Origin: Chloroflexota bacterium
GTDB lineage: Bacteria; Chloroflexota; Anaerolineae; Fen-1058
Assembly (NCBI GenBank): GCA_016219235.1
Contig: JACRBO010000381.1
Coordinates: 1-32,923, forward strand
Length of the DNA: 32,923 bases
Reading direction: 5' to 3'
Below, one piece after another: positions 9,151 through 17,043 of the stretch. The position numbers were made by a program, and so were the translations under genes. A model generated the notes under the pieces. The model searched no databases. It was not told where the DNA came from and was given only the letters and a program-made list of their open reading frames with translations. Within the stretch, counting starts at the first letter, position 1. Each line of letters opens with the position of its first letter.

Positions 9151-9159
9151 ATTATATCA
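9151..9159 (-). promoter_or_regulatory. extended -10 box for a leaderless internal transcript
   Basis: On the minus strand TGATATAAT lies exactly 9 nt before the ATG at 9141. Its TGA is also the stop codon of the upstream gene. A start site about 7 nt downstream of the box would leave almost no 5' leader, matching the absence of a Shine-Dalgarno. The same 12-nt core (TGATATAATCGC) at the same distance precedes the first gene of the array. No convincing -35 is seen. Confidence 0.6.
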
Positions 9160-11127
9160 CGGCACTTGCAGCCGAACGCTCGTGCCCGCTCCGTCAGCCA
9201 GCGGCAAGCGGTCGCCGGTTTCCAGTCGATACACCCCTACCTTCAGCGTGAACGGCCCGCGCGCGCCGTCGGTCAGCGCGATTGTGTACGGATCGCTGAC
9301 GTATTCGCCGGGCCGCCAACACGACGTAGGTAATTGATTATTCACGGGCATATTATCCTGCTGTCCAACCGCTTGGCCGTTCGCATCAAAGACATGCGCA
9401 AACACGGTGTAAGCATGCGGCGGCTGCGTCAGCGCTTGCCAGTACAGCCTCAGATCGATGTGATCGTCCGTGGAGTGCACATCGTACCCGCGCAAGGCGA
9501 TCTGATCACCAAAAGCATAGTCTATTGCATAGGACATTGTAGGCGGCTCGCTCACAACCGATCGTTCCGGTGGCGCGTCCAGGAAACTGTCGTTGACCAG
9601 CCAGCGGGTGTTCATCACAAAGAGTTGCAGAGCCAACAAGGCGATTATAAGTGATGAGTGACGAGTGACGAGTGACGAGTGACGAGTAAACAGCCACGAC
9701 GCAATCAGCGCGACCAGCGGGCCAAAATACATCCACAGGCGGCCCACTTCGCCGCGCACGATGCCGGAGAGGACGAGCGCGAGGAGCGAGCCAAATGTCG
9801 CAATAAGCAGCGCGGTCGAGCCGACTGAAGTCAGCTTGTCGTCGCGGCGCGAGACCTGCCTCACCATCAACACCGCAATAATTGGCGCGCCCAGAAACAC
9901 CGCAAAATCAATCGGGTTGCCAACCAGCCACGCGCCATACGTGCGATTACCCGTCGTCGATTCGAACGCTAATCGCGAGCCGGTGGCAATCACGTCCAAC
10001 GGGTTCACGCCGTAGATCACTGCGTATACCAGCCAGACCGATAGACAGCCGGCGCCAAAAGCAAGCGCGACAGGGAGCGCCGATTTTAAGCGATGGTTAA
10101 GTGCCAGCCACACCGCGCCGTACAACCCGACGATCGCCATCAACACAAAATTGCCCACACTGAAAAACGACGCGATCGATAACGGCACGCCCGCCAGGAA
10201 TATGCGCGTCCACGAACTGGACGGCGCATCCTGAGCGGAACGCAGTGTAGTCGAAGGACGCGCCGTCAAGCCTGTGTGCGCTAGATACCACCCGCTCAGC
10301 AACGCCAACGGGTAAATCTGATCCCACTGCGCGGGCCACATCGCAAACAGGGGCGTGATGGGAAACAGCACTGCCGACAACGCGGCTGCCTTCGAGCCAG
10401 CCACACGCTTGCCAAACCCAAACAGCGGCCAGACTGCCAACCCACCAATTAGCGGCAACACCATCCCCAGGGTCGCGCTGGCGATCTGCGCGTTGTCCAG
10501 CACCATCAAGCCCGGGTTGTGGCATTGCAACGTGCGCAATGGCAGCGCGATTGCATTCGTCGTGGGGCCAAGCGCCTGAAACACTTGCCAACTCAGCCAA
10601 TGCGCCACAATCGGGCCGGGCGGATGCGACTGCGCGTGAATGGGCAGCGTCGGCATGATCGCTGGATAGTGCGCCAGCAATTGATTCAGATCAGAGTTAG
10701 CCACCGCGGTCGTGAAGTAGCCGCTAGTGTGCACGGACACCGTCGGCCCGAAGAATTCCAACAGCGGCACACGCGACACGCCATAGGCCAGGGCGAGTTG
10801 AATCAATGGTGCGGCGAGCGTCAGACACAACAGAAACACGCGCTCGATTTTGCGCGAGACGCCAGCATGCGCGAACACGCGCAGCCACCACACGCCGATC
10901 GCGACATAGGTGGCCAACGCCAGCAGCGGAACCATCGCCCGCGCCAGATCGACGTTGCCACGCAGCGGCCACTGCCATTCGCTGTTGCCGCGCAGCCACG
11001 GCAGCCAATCGAACCACAGCGCCGCGATGACCAACAGCGAAGGCAGAGCGAGCCACAGTATATTGCGGATTGTTGATTGCTGATTGCTGATTTTCAAGCG
11101 AGCACTCTTTATAGCAACAATTCTCAT
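9157..11127 (-). CDS. GT-C-like membrane glycosyltransferase with HPPGP motif (group D)
   Basis: About 656 residues from the ATG at 11127; the ORF stays open upstream through repeat DNA but that part is not protein-like. A TTG at about 11097, 10 nt after a TGCTATAAA box, is a possible leaderless alternative. After three hydrophobic segments an outer-loop region holds HTSGYFT (133-139) and HAQSHPPGP (164-172). This type differs from the DE-motif paralogues but resembles GT-C-fold membrane enzymes with an HPPG loop. The C-terminal ~120 residues (about 536-656: FAHVFDANGQAVGQQDN, LKVGVYRLETGDRLPL) are the array's shared beta-rich domain. Two loops are repeat-derived: RPSTTLRSAQDAP (about 287-303) and TRHSSLVTRHSSL (about 480-493, before the last helix). 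The N-terminal NQQSTIRN is also repeat-encoded. Function inferred from fold and context. Confidence 0.72.
   Translation of the reverse strand: MRIVAIKSARLKISNQQSTIRNILWLALPSLLVIAALWFDWLPWLRGNSEWQWPLRGNVDLARAMVPLLALATYVAIGVWWLRVFAHAGVSRKIERVFLLCLTLAAPLIQLALAYGVSRVPLLEFFGPTVSVHTSGYFTTAVANSDLNQLLAHYPAIMPTLPIHAQSHPPGPIVAHWLSWQVFQALGPTTNAIALPLRTLQCHNPGLMVLDNAQIASATLGMVLPLIGGLAVWPLFGFGKRVAGSKAAALSAVLFPITPLFAMWPAQWDQIYPLALLSGWYLAHTGLTARPSTTLRSAQDAPSSSWTRIFLAGVPLSIASFFSVGNFVLMAIVGLYGAVWLALNHRLKSALPVALAFGAGCLSVWLVYAVIYGVNPLDVIATGSRLAFESTTGNRTYGAWLVGNPIDFAVFLGAPIIAVLMVRQVSRRDDKLTSVGSTALLIATFGSLLALVLSGIVRGEVGRLWMYFGPLVALIASWLFTRHSSLVTRHSSLIIALLALQLFVMNTRWLVNDSFLDAPPERSVVSEPPTMSYAIDYAFGDQIALRGYDVHSTDDHIDLRLYWQALTQPPHAYTVFAHVFDANGQAVGQQDNMPVNNQLPTSCWRPGEYVSDPYTIALTDGARGPFTLKVGVYRLETGDRLPLADGAGTSVRLQVP
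9651..9690. repeat. heptamer array, GTGACGA family (second copy)
   Basis: GTGATGA then four exact GTGACGA units (9658-9685) and a degenerate end. On the minus strand it encodes the TRHSSLVTRHSSL peptide of the host gene. Because 7 and 3 are coprime, all three frames of that strand read the same HSSLVTR cycle without a stop, while the other strand contains TGA every 21 nt. Confidence 0.85.
10220..10267. repeat. REP-like palindrome within coding sequence (copy 1)
   Basis: The outer arms GACGGCGC (10220-10227) and GCGCCGTC (10260-10267) are a perfect 8-bp inverted repeat. They continue, after one mismatch, with TCCT/AGGA. The core reads TCCTGAGCGGAACGC...GTAGTCGAAGGA. It is translated in frame as a loop peptide (RPSTTLRSAQDAP). 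A related element in the opposite orientation lies at 11281-11332. Confidence 0.75.
11061..11095. repeat. heptamer array, GATTGCT family
   Basis: Units GATTGTT, GATTGCT, GATTGCT, GATTTTC at 11068-11095, preceded by the similar TATTGCG, in exact 7-nt register. On the minus strand they encode the start of the group D protein (SNQQSTIRN). The right-hand part (11084-11104) closely resembles 11351-11371 on the other side of the adjacent gap. Confidence 0.7.
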
Positions 11128-11360
11128 TTTGGCAGCAGAGGCGGCTCCGTGCGAAGCCTCCCGTGGGACACGCCGCCGGTTTCGCGGACAGGGCGTGAGC
11201 GGAGCAGCGCTCTTTTCCGCTGCGTAGTCGAACGCTTCGCGTGCGGGTAACGCCACACAGCCGGTCGTTCTGGCCGAGCCGCATCCTTCGACTACGTTCC
11301 GCGAAAAGCATGCGGAACTCCGCTCAGGATGCTTTCGTGATCTACTGAGAATTGCTGACT
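11128..11360. other. only sizeable gap in the array; repeat-rich, no gene seen
   Basis: This 233-bp stretch separates the group C gene (stop at 11361) from the group D gene. I find no convincing coding sequence. It holds a REP-like bulged palindrome (11281-11332) and a partial relative near 11225-11250 (GTAGTCGAACGC). Imperfect 21-22-nt direct repeats (ATTGCTGA.TTT.CAAGCGA) at 11084-11104 and 11351-11371 flank it. No terminator-like T-tract is seen, so read-through is possible. Confidence 0.6.
11281..11332. repeat. REP-like bulged palindrome (copy 2)
   Basis: Outer arms GCATCC (11281-11286) and GGATGC (11327-11332) and inner arms GTTCCGC (11296-11302) and GCGGAAC (11312-11318) form a bulged hairpin. 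The edges TCCTTCGACTAC and CCGCTCAGGA match, in reverse orientation, the element at 10220-10267, with extra bases in the middle. Confidence 0.7.
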
Positions 11361-12683
11361 TTACAAGCGAACGATGGGCGGCACGACATGCCATGCATCG
11401 TGCAGGCCATGCAGCGCCGTCAAGAACGACAGCGCTAACAGTAGCACCATCATGATCCGCCACATAATTGACCACGGCGGTTCACGCATCACGCACCCCG
11501 CACCCCGCATGTAGAACCACAGCAGCGGCACGATCGGCACAAACCAGCGCGCCCCCCACGCTTCACCGCCATAGTTGTCGGTGCGCGCAATCAAGTACAC
11601 GGCAAATAGCCCGCAGCCGATCAACACGGCCCACGTCAAGCCGCGCCGGCCGCTCAGCTTATCGCGCAGCACTAGCACCGCGCCAATCAGGCCGAAGATC
11701 AATGCGGGCGTGAAGGCGAAGAAACCGCGTTCACCGATCAATAAGTTGTAGGCATAGGCCACGCCAAATTCCAGCGAATAAAAACCGTTCGTGCCGCCCA
11801 CCGTGGGATTGAGCACCGTGCCGAAAAAATCATACGCTTTCGGATCAAAGTACAGCGGCACGATCGTGCCCGCCGCCCAATAGTTGATGGCGGCGCTCAA
11901 CGCAAACGGCACGACTGCGCCGGCCGCAAATGCAATGACCTTCCAGCGATGGGCGATCAGCACCCACAGCCCGATCGTCGCCACGAACAATGCCAGCGTC
12001 AGATCGATGTTGGCCGACAGACTGATTAACACTCCTGACCAGAAAATGCGCCAACTGTTGGACAAGCTGCCACGCGAAGCGTGCCGTACCAATAACCAGA
12101 AGCCCGCAAACAACGCCAACGCCGCCGGGACATGCCCCGCAAACACGATCGAGTACGGCGCGATAGGCGATGCGATGCCCAACGCGATCGCCAGGGCCGT
12201 CGCCAGCGTGCCGCCCGCGCCCGCTTCCAACATCGCGCGCCAGAACAGCGCCACCAACAGCGCCGATGAGCCGCCGCTGAAGATCAGCGTCAGCCAGTAA
12301 AACGCCGTGAAGCGTGAGCCGGTGGGGGTGAAGACACGACAGGCGGCCACATCGTCGTCGGGCACACAGATCGTCGGATCGAGCGTGAGACCGAAGACGT
12401 TGTGCAAAGCCCAATAGGCCCCGGCCGCGCCCACCGAAAGCAGCGGCGTCTTATCCGAATAGAAATGCTCGTTGATGAAGACCTTGTCGCCCGTGCGATT
12501 GAACTCGGTATGATCGATGACGAACGTCCCTTGCTCCACTAACGCCTGCACCGTCGCCATACGCGACTCTTCCTGCCATGAATGCGTGTGGACTTTGGTC
12601 AACAGTGCCCAGAGCAGAAAGAAACCGATGAAGAGCAGCGGGCCGATCGGGCGGCGGGCCAAAACGCAATCGAGTTGGCTCAT
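11361..12683 (-). CDS. short GT-C-like membrane protein without C-terminal domain (group C)
   Basis: A 440-residue polytopic protein. TM1 (about 13-29) is followed by HSWQEESRMATVQALVEQG (from 34) and GDKVFINEHFYSDKTPLLS (65-83). This is the outer-loop signature of a PMT-like family with the pattern LVE.G...ID...DK...YSDK.P, where acidic E38/E39 may replace the usual DE. About nine more hydrophobic segments follow, with GGEAWGARWFVPIVPLLWFY near the end. It stops right after the last helix (HDAWHVVPPIVRL). The soluble part and beta-rich domain present in its paralogue ending at 18983 (647 residues) are absent. The stop sits inside a sequence repeated across the adjacent gap, so truncation by rearrangement is possible. 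ATGA overlap with the gene upstream; AGGTG 7 nt before the ATG is a usable Shine-Dalgarno. Confidence 0.75.
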   Translation of the reverse strand: MSQLDCVLARRPIGPLLFIGFFLLWALLTKVHTHSWQEESRMATVQALVEQGTFVIDHTEFNRTGDKVFINEHFYSDKTPLLSVGAAGAYWALHNVFGLTLDPTICVPDDDVAACRVFTPTGSRFTAFYWLTLIFSGGSSALLVALFWRAMLEAGAGGTLATALAIALGIASPIAPYSIVFAGHVPAALALFAGFWLLVRHASRGSLSNSWRIFWSGVLISLSANIDLTLALFVATIGLWVLIAHRWKVIAFAAGAVVPFALSAAINYWAAGTIVPLYFDPKAYDFFGTVLNPTVGGTNGFYSLEFGVAYAYNLLIGERGFFAFTPALIFGLIGAVLVLRDKLSGRRGLTWAVLIGCGLFAVYLIARTDNYGGEAWGARWFVPIVPLLWFYMRGAGCVMREPPWSIMWRIMMVLLLALSFLTALHGLHDAWHVVPPIVRL

Positions 12684-14719
12684 GGCCGCACCTGCACGTG
12701 ATCGAGCATTATCCGATCGGCCACCCGCTCATTCTCGATCAGAATCGGCCAACGCTCGCCGGTGTCTTTGCGATACAACCCAATCCCAATCAGATACTCG
12801 CCAACGGGCGTATCGGGCGGCACAGCCACAAAATCGTGCGACTGCACAAACACATCGCCGGGGCGCAGGCTGGTCGCCTCGACATCCAGTTGATCTTGCT
12901 GTGCCATTACTTCAGTCGGGGTGCGGTACAGATGCGTAAACGCGATCAGATCAGCGGGCAGCGCCCCCGTGACACGCCAATACGTCTGCACGCGCACGCT
13001 CGCGCCGGGCTTCGCCGTCTGCGGCGCGATCTGATAACCGATCAATTCGACAGCGTGGTTAAAATCGATCGGGAGTTGGGCCATGGCCGCGGCCGTTGCC
13101 TCGGGCGGCCACGCTACCGGCAGCCGCGCCCACTGGGCCAGACGGTCGCGCAGCGCCGATCGCACATCAACACTTAACGCGCCGCCCACACCGGGAATCG
13201 GCTGTGCACCGATCAGCCATGGATCGTCAAGACCCTGCCCCAGAAAATTCGACAACGGATTTAGATCGGAATGCGCAAAGATGAACTGACCACCGGCGGG
13301 AATCACCAGACTGTAGCGACAATCATGCCAGCGAATGTCCGTGACACGCGGCATGAAGTATGCGGCAGCTTCACGCGGGATGGATTGATGATATTGCGGG
13401 TCGCCGGGGAAAATGACCCATAAGGTGCACTGAGCGATCGGCGGCAGTTGAGGCAACACCTGCACACTGAGCCCCAGATCGCGCTGTTCGGCGTGATAAC
13501 CCGAGCGCATCTCGCCCAGGGATGGCCACACGCTGAACAGATCGTGGCCGGTCCACACCACATTGACGAGTCCCCAACCGCATGCAGCCAGCAACAGCAC
13601 TGGGCCAAATTTCGGCGTCAAGCGGCGCGGCCAGTCCCCCAGCGCCACCGCGCCCACGCCCAGCAGCGCAAAGGTCGCCGCCTGCGCCGTCACGATTCGC
13701 GGGAACGGATAAGTGGCGTCAAACAGAATGCCGGGCACCAAGGGAATCGCCCAGCTGATCAAGACCAGCGGATAGATTGGCTGTCGCCAACGCCACAGCG
13801 CGACCAGCAGACCCATGGCAAACACACTTGCCGCCACCGGATCAAAGATCGGGCGCAGCGGCACATTGAATTCCCAGGCATCGTCGCCTGCCCAGAAAAA
13901 CAAACCCACATATCGCGCCAGCGTCGCCGGCAAGCGTTGCAAGAAAACGGTCAGGCCATCGGGCTGAAGCAGATCGATCGACCAGCCTTCGAGCGCGGGC
14001 TGCGCGGCCACATAGATCAACAGCGGCGCAGCGACCAGTTCCGCCACGACGATCACCACCAGTAAACCCCGCCAGGTCTGCTTGAAGATGGATCGCTGAA
14101 ATATCAACAAATACAGGGCAAACAACGCGAACACGCCAAACAAGCCGCGCGGAATAGTGTGTATGTACTGTGCCAGACCCAGCGCCACGCCGCCTAACGC
14201 GCACCACTTCAGCTGCACTGAGCCCTGCTGGCGCACCGCCGCTTCAATGCCGCGCCAGCCGCCATACAGCGCCAGACCATACCAGGGCACTTCCCAGATT
14301 TCGCGCAAGGTTGCGCGGCTCAAGAGGATCGGCCACCAACTCACGGCGGCTGCGCCCAGCGCCAACAAACCGATCGAACGACCAAACCAGCGCATCGCCA
14401 GTACGTAGATCACGGCCAGTGCCAGCAGGCCACTGAAAATCGCGGGGAATCGCCACCCGATCGGGTTTTCGCCTAGGACCAATCGGGACAGCACCAGCAA
14501 ATAGTGATACCCCGGCTCGACCCCGTAATTGTCGGCATAAAACACCCGCCAATCGCCCTGCAAAATCTTGTCGGACACGCCCAATTGCGCCACTTCGTCG
14601 TGCGTCAGGCCGGGCGGAATATCGGCAATCGCGTAGGTGCGCAGCGCAAACGCAATCAACAGGAGCGCGATGGCCGTAACCCAGACAGCCGGCCGAGCCG
14701 CTTCAGGACGCGTTGTCAT
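12680..14719 (-). CDS. GT-C glycosyltransferase, ArnT/PMT-like (group A)
   Basis: A 679-residue enzyme with IPPGLTHDE (34-42) after TM1 and GVEPGYHYL (66-74) in the first outer loop. The mid-protein motif is the variant GLFFWAGDD with FNVPLRPIFDP. Around twelve hydrophobic segments precede an extracytoplasmic region with DIRWHDCRYSLVIPAGG. The shared terminal domain (about 550-679) has LIGYQI, TYWRV, FTHLYRTPTEVMAQQDQLDV, PGDVFVQSHDF and LIGIGLYRKDTGERWPI. ATGA overlaps link it to genes on both sides, so it is a core operon member. AGGTGGTG upstream of the ATG gives a usable ribosome site. No repeat inserts are seen, so its length (679) is a good reference for group A. Confidence 0.87.
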   Translation of the reverse strand: MTTRPEAARPAVWVTAIALLLIAFALRTYAIADIPPGLTHDEVAQLGVSDKILQGDWRVFYADNYGVEPGYHYLLVLSRLVLGENPIGWRFPAIFSGLLALAVIYVLAMRWFGRSIGLLALGAAAVSWWPILLSRATLREIWEVPWYGLALYGGWRGIEAAVRQQGSVQLKWCALGGVALGLAQYIHTIPRGLFGVFALFALYLLIFQRSIFKQTWRGLLVVIVVAELVAAPLLIYVAAQPALEGWSIDLLQPDGLTVFLQRLPATLARYVGLFFWAGDDAWEFNVPLRPIFDPVAASVFAMGLLVALWRWRQPIYPLVLISWAIPLVPGILFDATYPFPRIVTAQAATFALLGVGAVALGDWPRRLTPKFGPVLLLAACGWGLVNVVWTGHDLFSVWPSLGEMRSGYHAEQRDLGLSVQVLPQLPPIAQCTLWVIFPGDPQYHQSIPREAAAYFMPRVTDIRWHDCRYSLVIPAGGQFIFAHSDLNPLSNFLGQGLDDPWLIGAQPIPGVGGALSVDVRSALRDRLAQWARLPVAWPPEATAAAMAQLPIDFNHAVELIGYQIAPQTAKPGASVRVQTYWRVTGALPADLIAFTHLYRTPTEVMAQQDQLDVEATSLRPGDVFVQSHDFVAVPPDTPVGEYLIGIGLYRKDTGERWPILIENERVADRIMLDHVQVRP

Positions 14720-17043
14720 CGCAGCACCACCTGAAGCTCATCGATACGTGCGCCGGCTGAGTTGGTCGCAAATTGGCGCTGCATCGAACTGGGATCATAC
14801 AGTCCCAAACGCAGCGTCGTCGCACCGACAAGTCGCTCAATGACTAAGCGTTGCACCACAATATCACCGGCTTCCAAGGCGCTGAGATTGACGTTCAAGC
14901 CATCGCGCTGCGCCACAAATCGAGCCTGATCATCATACACATGTGCAAAGATCGAGAACTGCGTCGAGAGCGTATGCCGCACACGCCAGTACGTTGTCAA
15001 CTCGATCGGTTGATCCGGCTGAGCGGTCACCTCGCAGCCGATGAGCGTCAGCCCGCCCTCAAATTCAATCGGCAGTTGCAACGCCGATCGATCAGGCGCC
15101 CAAACTGGCGTGTTATCCAGCCTGGCTGTCACATCCGTCAACACCACGCCGGCATCTATCTGCCACAGCCGCAAATCGCCGCTGGCGTCATTACCCAGCC
15201 GCGCGCCGTGCGTAGTGAGTATCTCGTGCAGTTGAGGGGCAATCCCGAAGATTGCTTCGCCACCACGAGCAATGTAGCGAGCCGAACCTTGCATATCGAT
15301 CACCGCCGCATTCTCGCCGGCCCACTTGACGATCAACCGGCGATCGGGTTGTTGCCCCAACGTTGCCCCATCTAGATCGCTGGCGTATGGTCCCAAGATC
15401 ACCGTTCGATCAACGTCGGTTGACGGGAAAGTCACGTGATAGATCAAGAACGACCGCCCCACCCGCTCGACAGGCGTGCGATCTCGAAACGGGGCATACA
15501 GCCCCCAGCGACTGTACAACAATCCCAGTTGCAGACTGCTGACACTGATGGCATACCAGCCGGGTTGCAGCGCGTGGGCCGAGAAGCCGTCAATTTCCGG
15601 GCCATAATCACGCAACGAAAAACTGGGCAAGAGATTCGCGCTAAGGCCATACGCTTCGGGTCGCGCGGAACCGTAGTAGGCCAGGTTCAAGTCGTCGATT
15701 TGGCGCGACTGCTGCCATTCGCGCAGCGGGATCAGGTCTTGTCCCCAATCCAGATTGGAATCGACCAGCACTTCGTAATCGCGGTCGCGATTGATCAGCT
15801 GATTGAAGTAAGCCAGGTGATTGGGGTTGATCGACACGACATCCACCATCAACCAGAGACAGAGCACGGCCAGGACACCTGGCCGCCAGGCCTGAATGCG
15901 TTTGCGTGGGATCAACAAGTCATTAACGCCTTGTCCCGCAATCATCAACGCGAAGGGCAGTACCGGCATCATCAGCCGGTAACCCAGATTCAAACCGCCG
16001 AACATCGCGGCCAGCATGAACAGCAGCGGCGGCAGCCAGGTGGCCGTATCCTCACGCCGACGTCGCACCATCAGGCTTACGCCGCCGATCAATAACAGGA
16101 TCAATGTGGGCAGCGGAGTCTTGATCAAGAACGTAAACGGATAATAGCCCAAGAAGCCTGAGGCAGAAATCTGGCCTTGCATGAAAGCGGGTGTGCTCAG
16201 TTCAACGCGCGTGCGCACGCCGCTCAACGACTGCCAATATTGCGGCGCCGGGACATTGGGGCCGCCAGGATCGATCGGGCCAATCGCGAACGCAAACGTG
16301 CCCCAGATCACGATCAGCGCCATCGCACCGACGAGTAACCCCATGATCAAGCGTCGCCCAAAAAATCGGCGCAAGCCGGGATAGAGCAGACTCACGCCCA
16401 GGGCAATCGGCACTAACCAAACCGCCGAGTACTTAGTGGCGAACGCCGCCCCGGCTAAAATGCCTGAAATCAAGGCGTTCTTGAAGCGCCGGTGCTTTAA
16501 TGCCAGCGTCCACTGCCACATGGCCGCGAACATGAACAAGGTCACGCCCAGGTCCGTGCCCGCGATATGCCCGTGTGCCAGTATATTCGGGTCGAAGGCG
16601 CATAAGAACAGCACGGCCAGCGCAGCGCGATTGCCAAATAATAGGCGCGTAAAGGCGAAGAGCACACAGGCCAGCAGCAGCGCCAGCAGCATCTCCGGCA
16701 GGCGCGCCAGCAGCACCATGCGCTGCGGCTCGGAATTGACGCGCCACATGAATTGATCGCTGAAACCGAAAATATCCGGCTCAAGCCAGCTGGCATCCTC
16801 AGCCGGAAACAAAATGTCGCCCTTCAGCAGCAGCGGCAGCGCGATGAGGACATTGGTCAACGGCGGGTTCTGCCCGCGGCTCAGACGCGCATCGCCGCCG
16901 CGCAGATAGGCGTAGCCATACGTGATGGTATAGCCTTCGTCGAACGCGGCCGATTGCGATGGGGAGGCCGTAACCAGTTGCGCGAGCATAGCTAATAGCA
17001 GCGCCACACTGACGAAATAGGCGAGCAGGCTTAAGCGGTTCAC
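14716..17043 (-). CDS. PMT-like GT-C glycosyltransferase (group B, SNLDWGQDL type)
   Basis: A 775-residue protein starting at GTG, which overlaps the upstream TGA as GTGA (17040-17043). TM1 is followed by SAAFDEGYTITYGYAYLRGG (31-50) with the acidic pair at 35-36, and by NPPLTN (59-64), the usual PMT arrangement in bacteria. The conserved SNLDWGQDL stretch lies near 428-436, after YFNQLINRDRDYEVLVD. The beta-rich domain occupies about 658-775 (IFAHVYDDQARFVAQRDGLNV, LRLGLYD). Compared with the two other group B proteins it has FDE instead of TADE/TIDE and no RGDD run. It is therefore a more distant paralogue placed among group A genes. Donor and acceptor are unknown; a polyprenyl-phosphate donor is inferred. 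Confidence 0.84.
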   Translation of the reverse strand: MNRLSLLAYFVSVALLLAMLAQLVTASPSQSAAFDEGYTITYGYAYLRGGDARLSRGQNPPLTNVLIALPLLLKGDILFPAEDASWLEPDIFGFSDQFMWRVNSEPQRMVLLARLPEMLLALLLACVLFAFTRLLFGNRAALAVLFLCAFDPNILAHGHIAGTDLGVTLFMFAAMWQWTLALKHRRFKNALISGILAGAAFATKYSAVWLVPIALGVSLLYPGLRRFFGRRLIMGLLVGAMALIVIWGTFAFAIGPIDPGGPNVPAPQYWQSLSGVRTRVELSTPAFMQGQISASGFLGYYPFTFLIKTPLPTLILLLIGGVSLMVRRRREDTATWLPPLLFMLAAMFGGLNLGYRLMMPVLPFALMIAGQGVNDLLIPRKRIQAWRPGVLAVLCLWLMVDVVSINPNHLAYFNQLINRDRDYEVLVDSNLDWGQDLIPLREWQQSRQIDDLNLAYYGSARPEAYGLSANLLPSFSLRDYGPEIDGFSAHALQPGWYAISVSSLQLGLLYSRWGLYAPFRDRTPVERVGRSFLIYHVTFPSTDVDRTVILGPYASDLDGATLGQQPDRRLIVKWAGENAAVIDMQGSARYIARGGEAIFGIAPQLHEILTTHGARLGNDASGDLRLWQIDAGVVLTDVTARLDNTPVWAPDRSALQLPIEFEGGLTLIGCEVTAQPDQPIELTTYWRVRHTLSTQFSIFAHVYDDQARFVAQRDGLNVNLSALEAGDIVVQRLVIERLVGATTLRLGLYDPSSMQRQFATNSAGARIDELQVVLR

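Noticed and set aside
11084..11371. Insertion sequence in the largest gap
   Set aside because: The 233-bp gap has border repeats and palindromes but no transposase and no terminal inverted repeats at its edges; I report it as a repeat scar only.
11128..11475. N-terminal extension of the group D protein up to 11475
   Set aside because: The extra 116 codons run through REP-like DNA and the 3' end of the neighbouring gene, with no ribosome site and no protein-like pattern; the ATG at 11127 is preferred.
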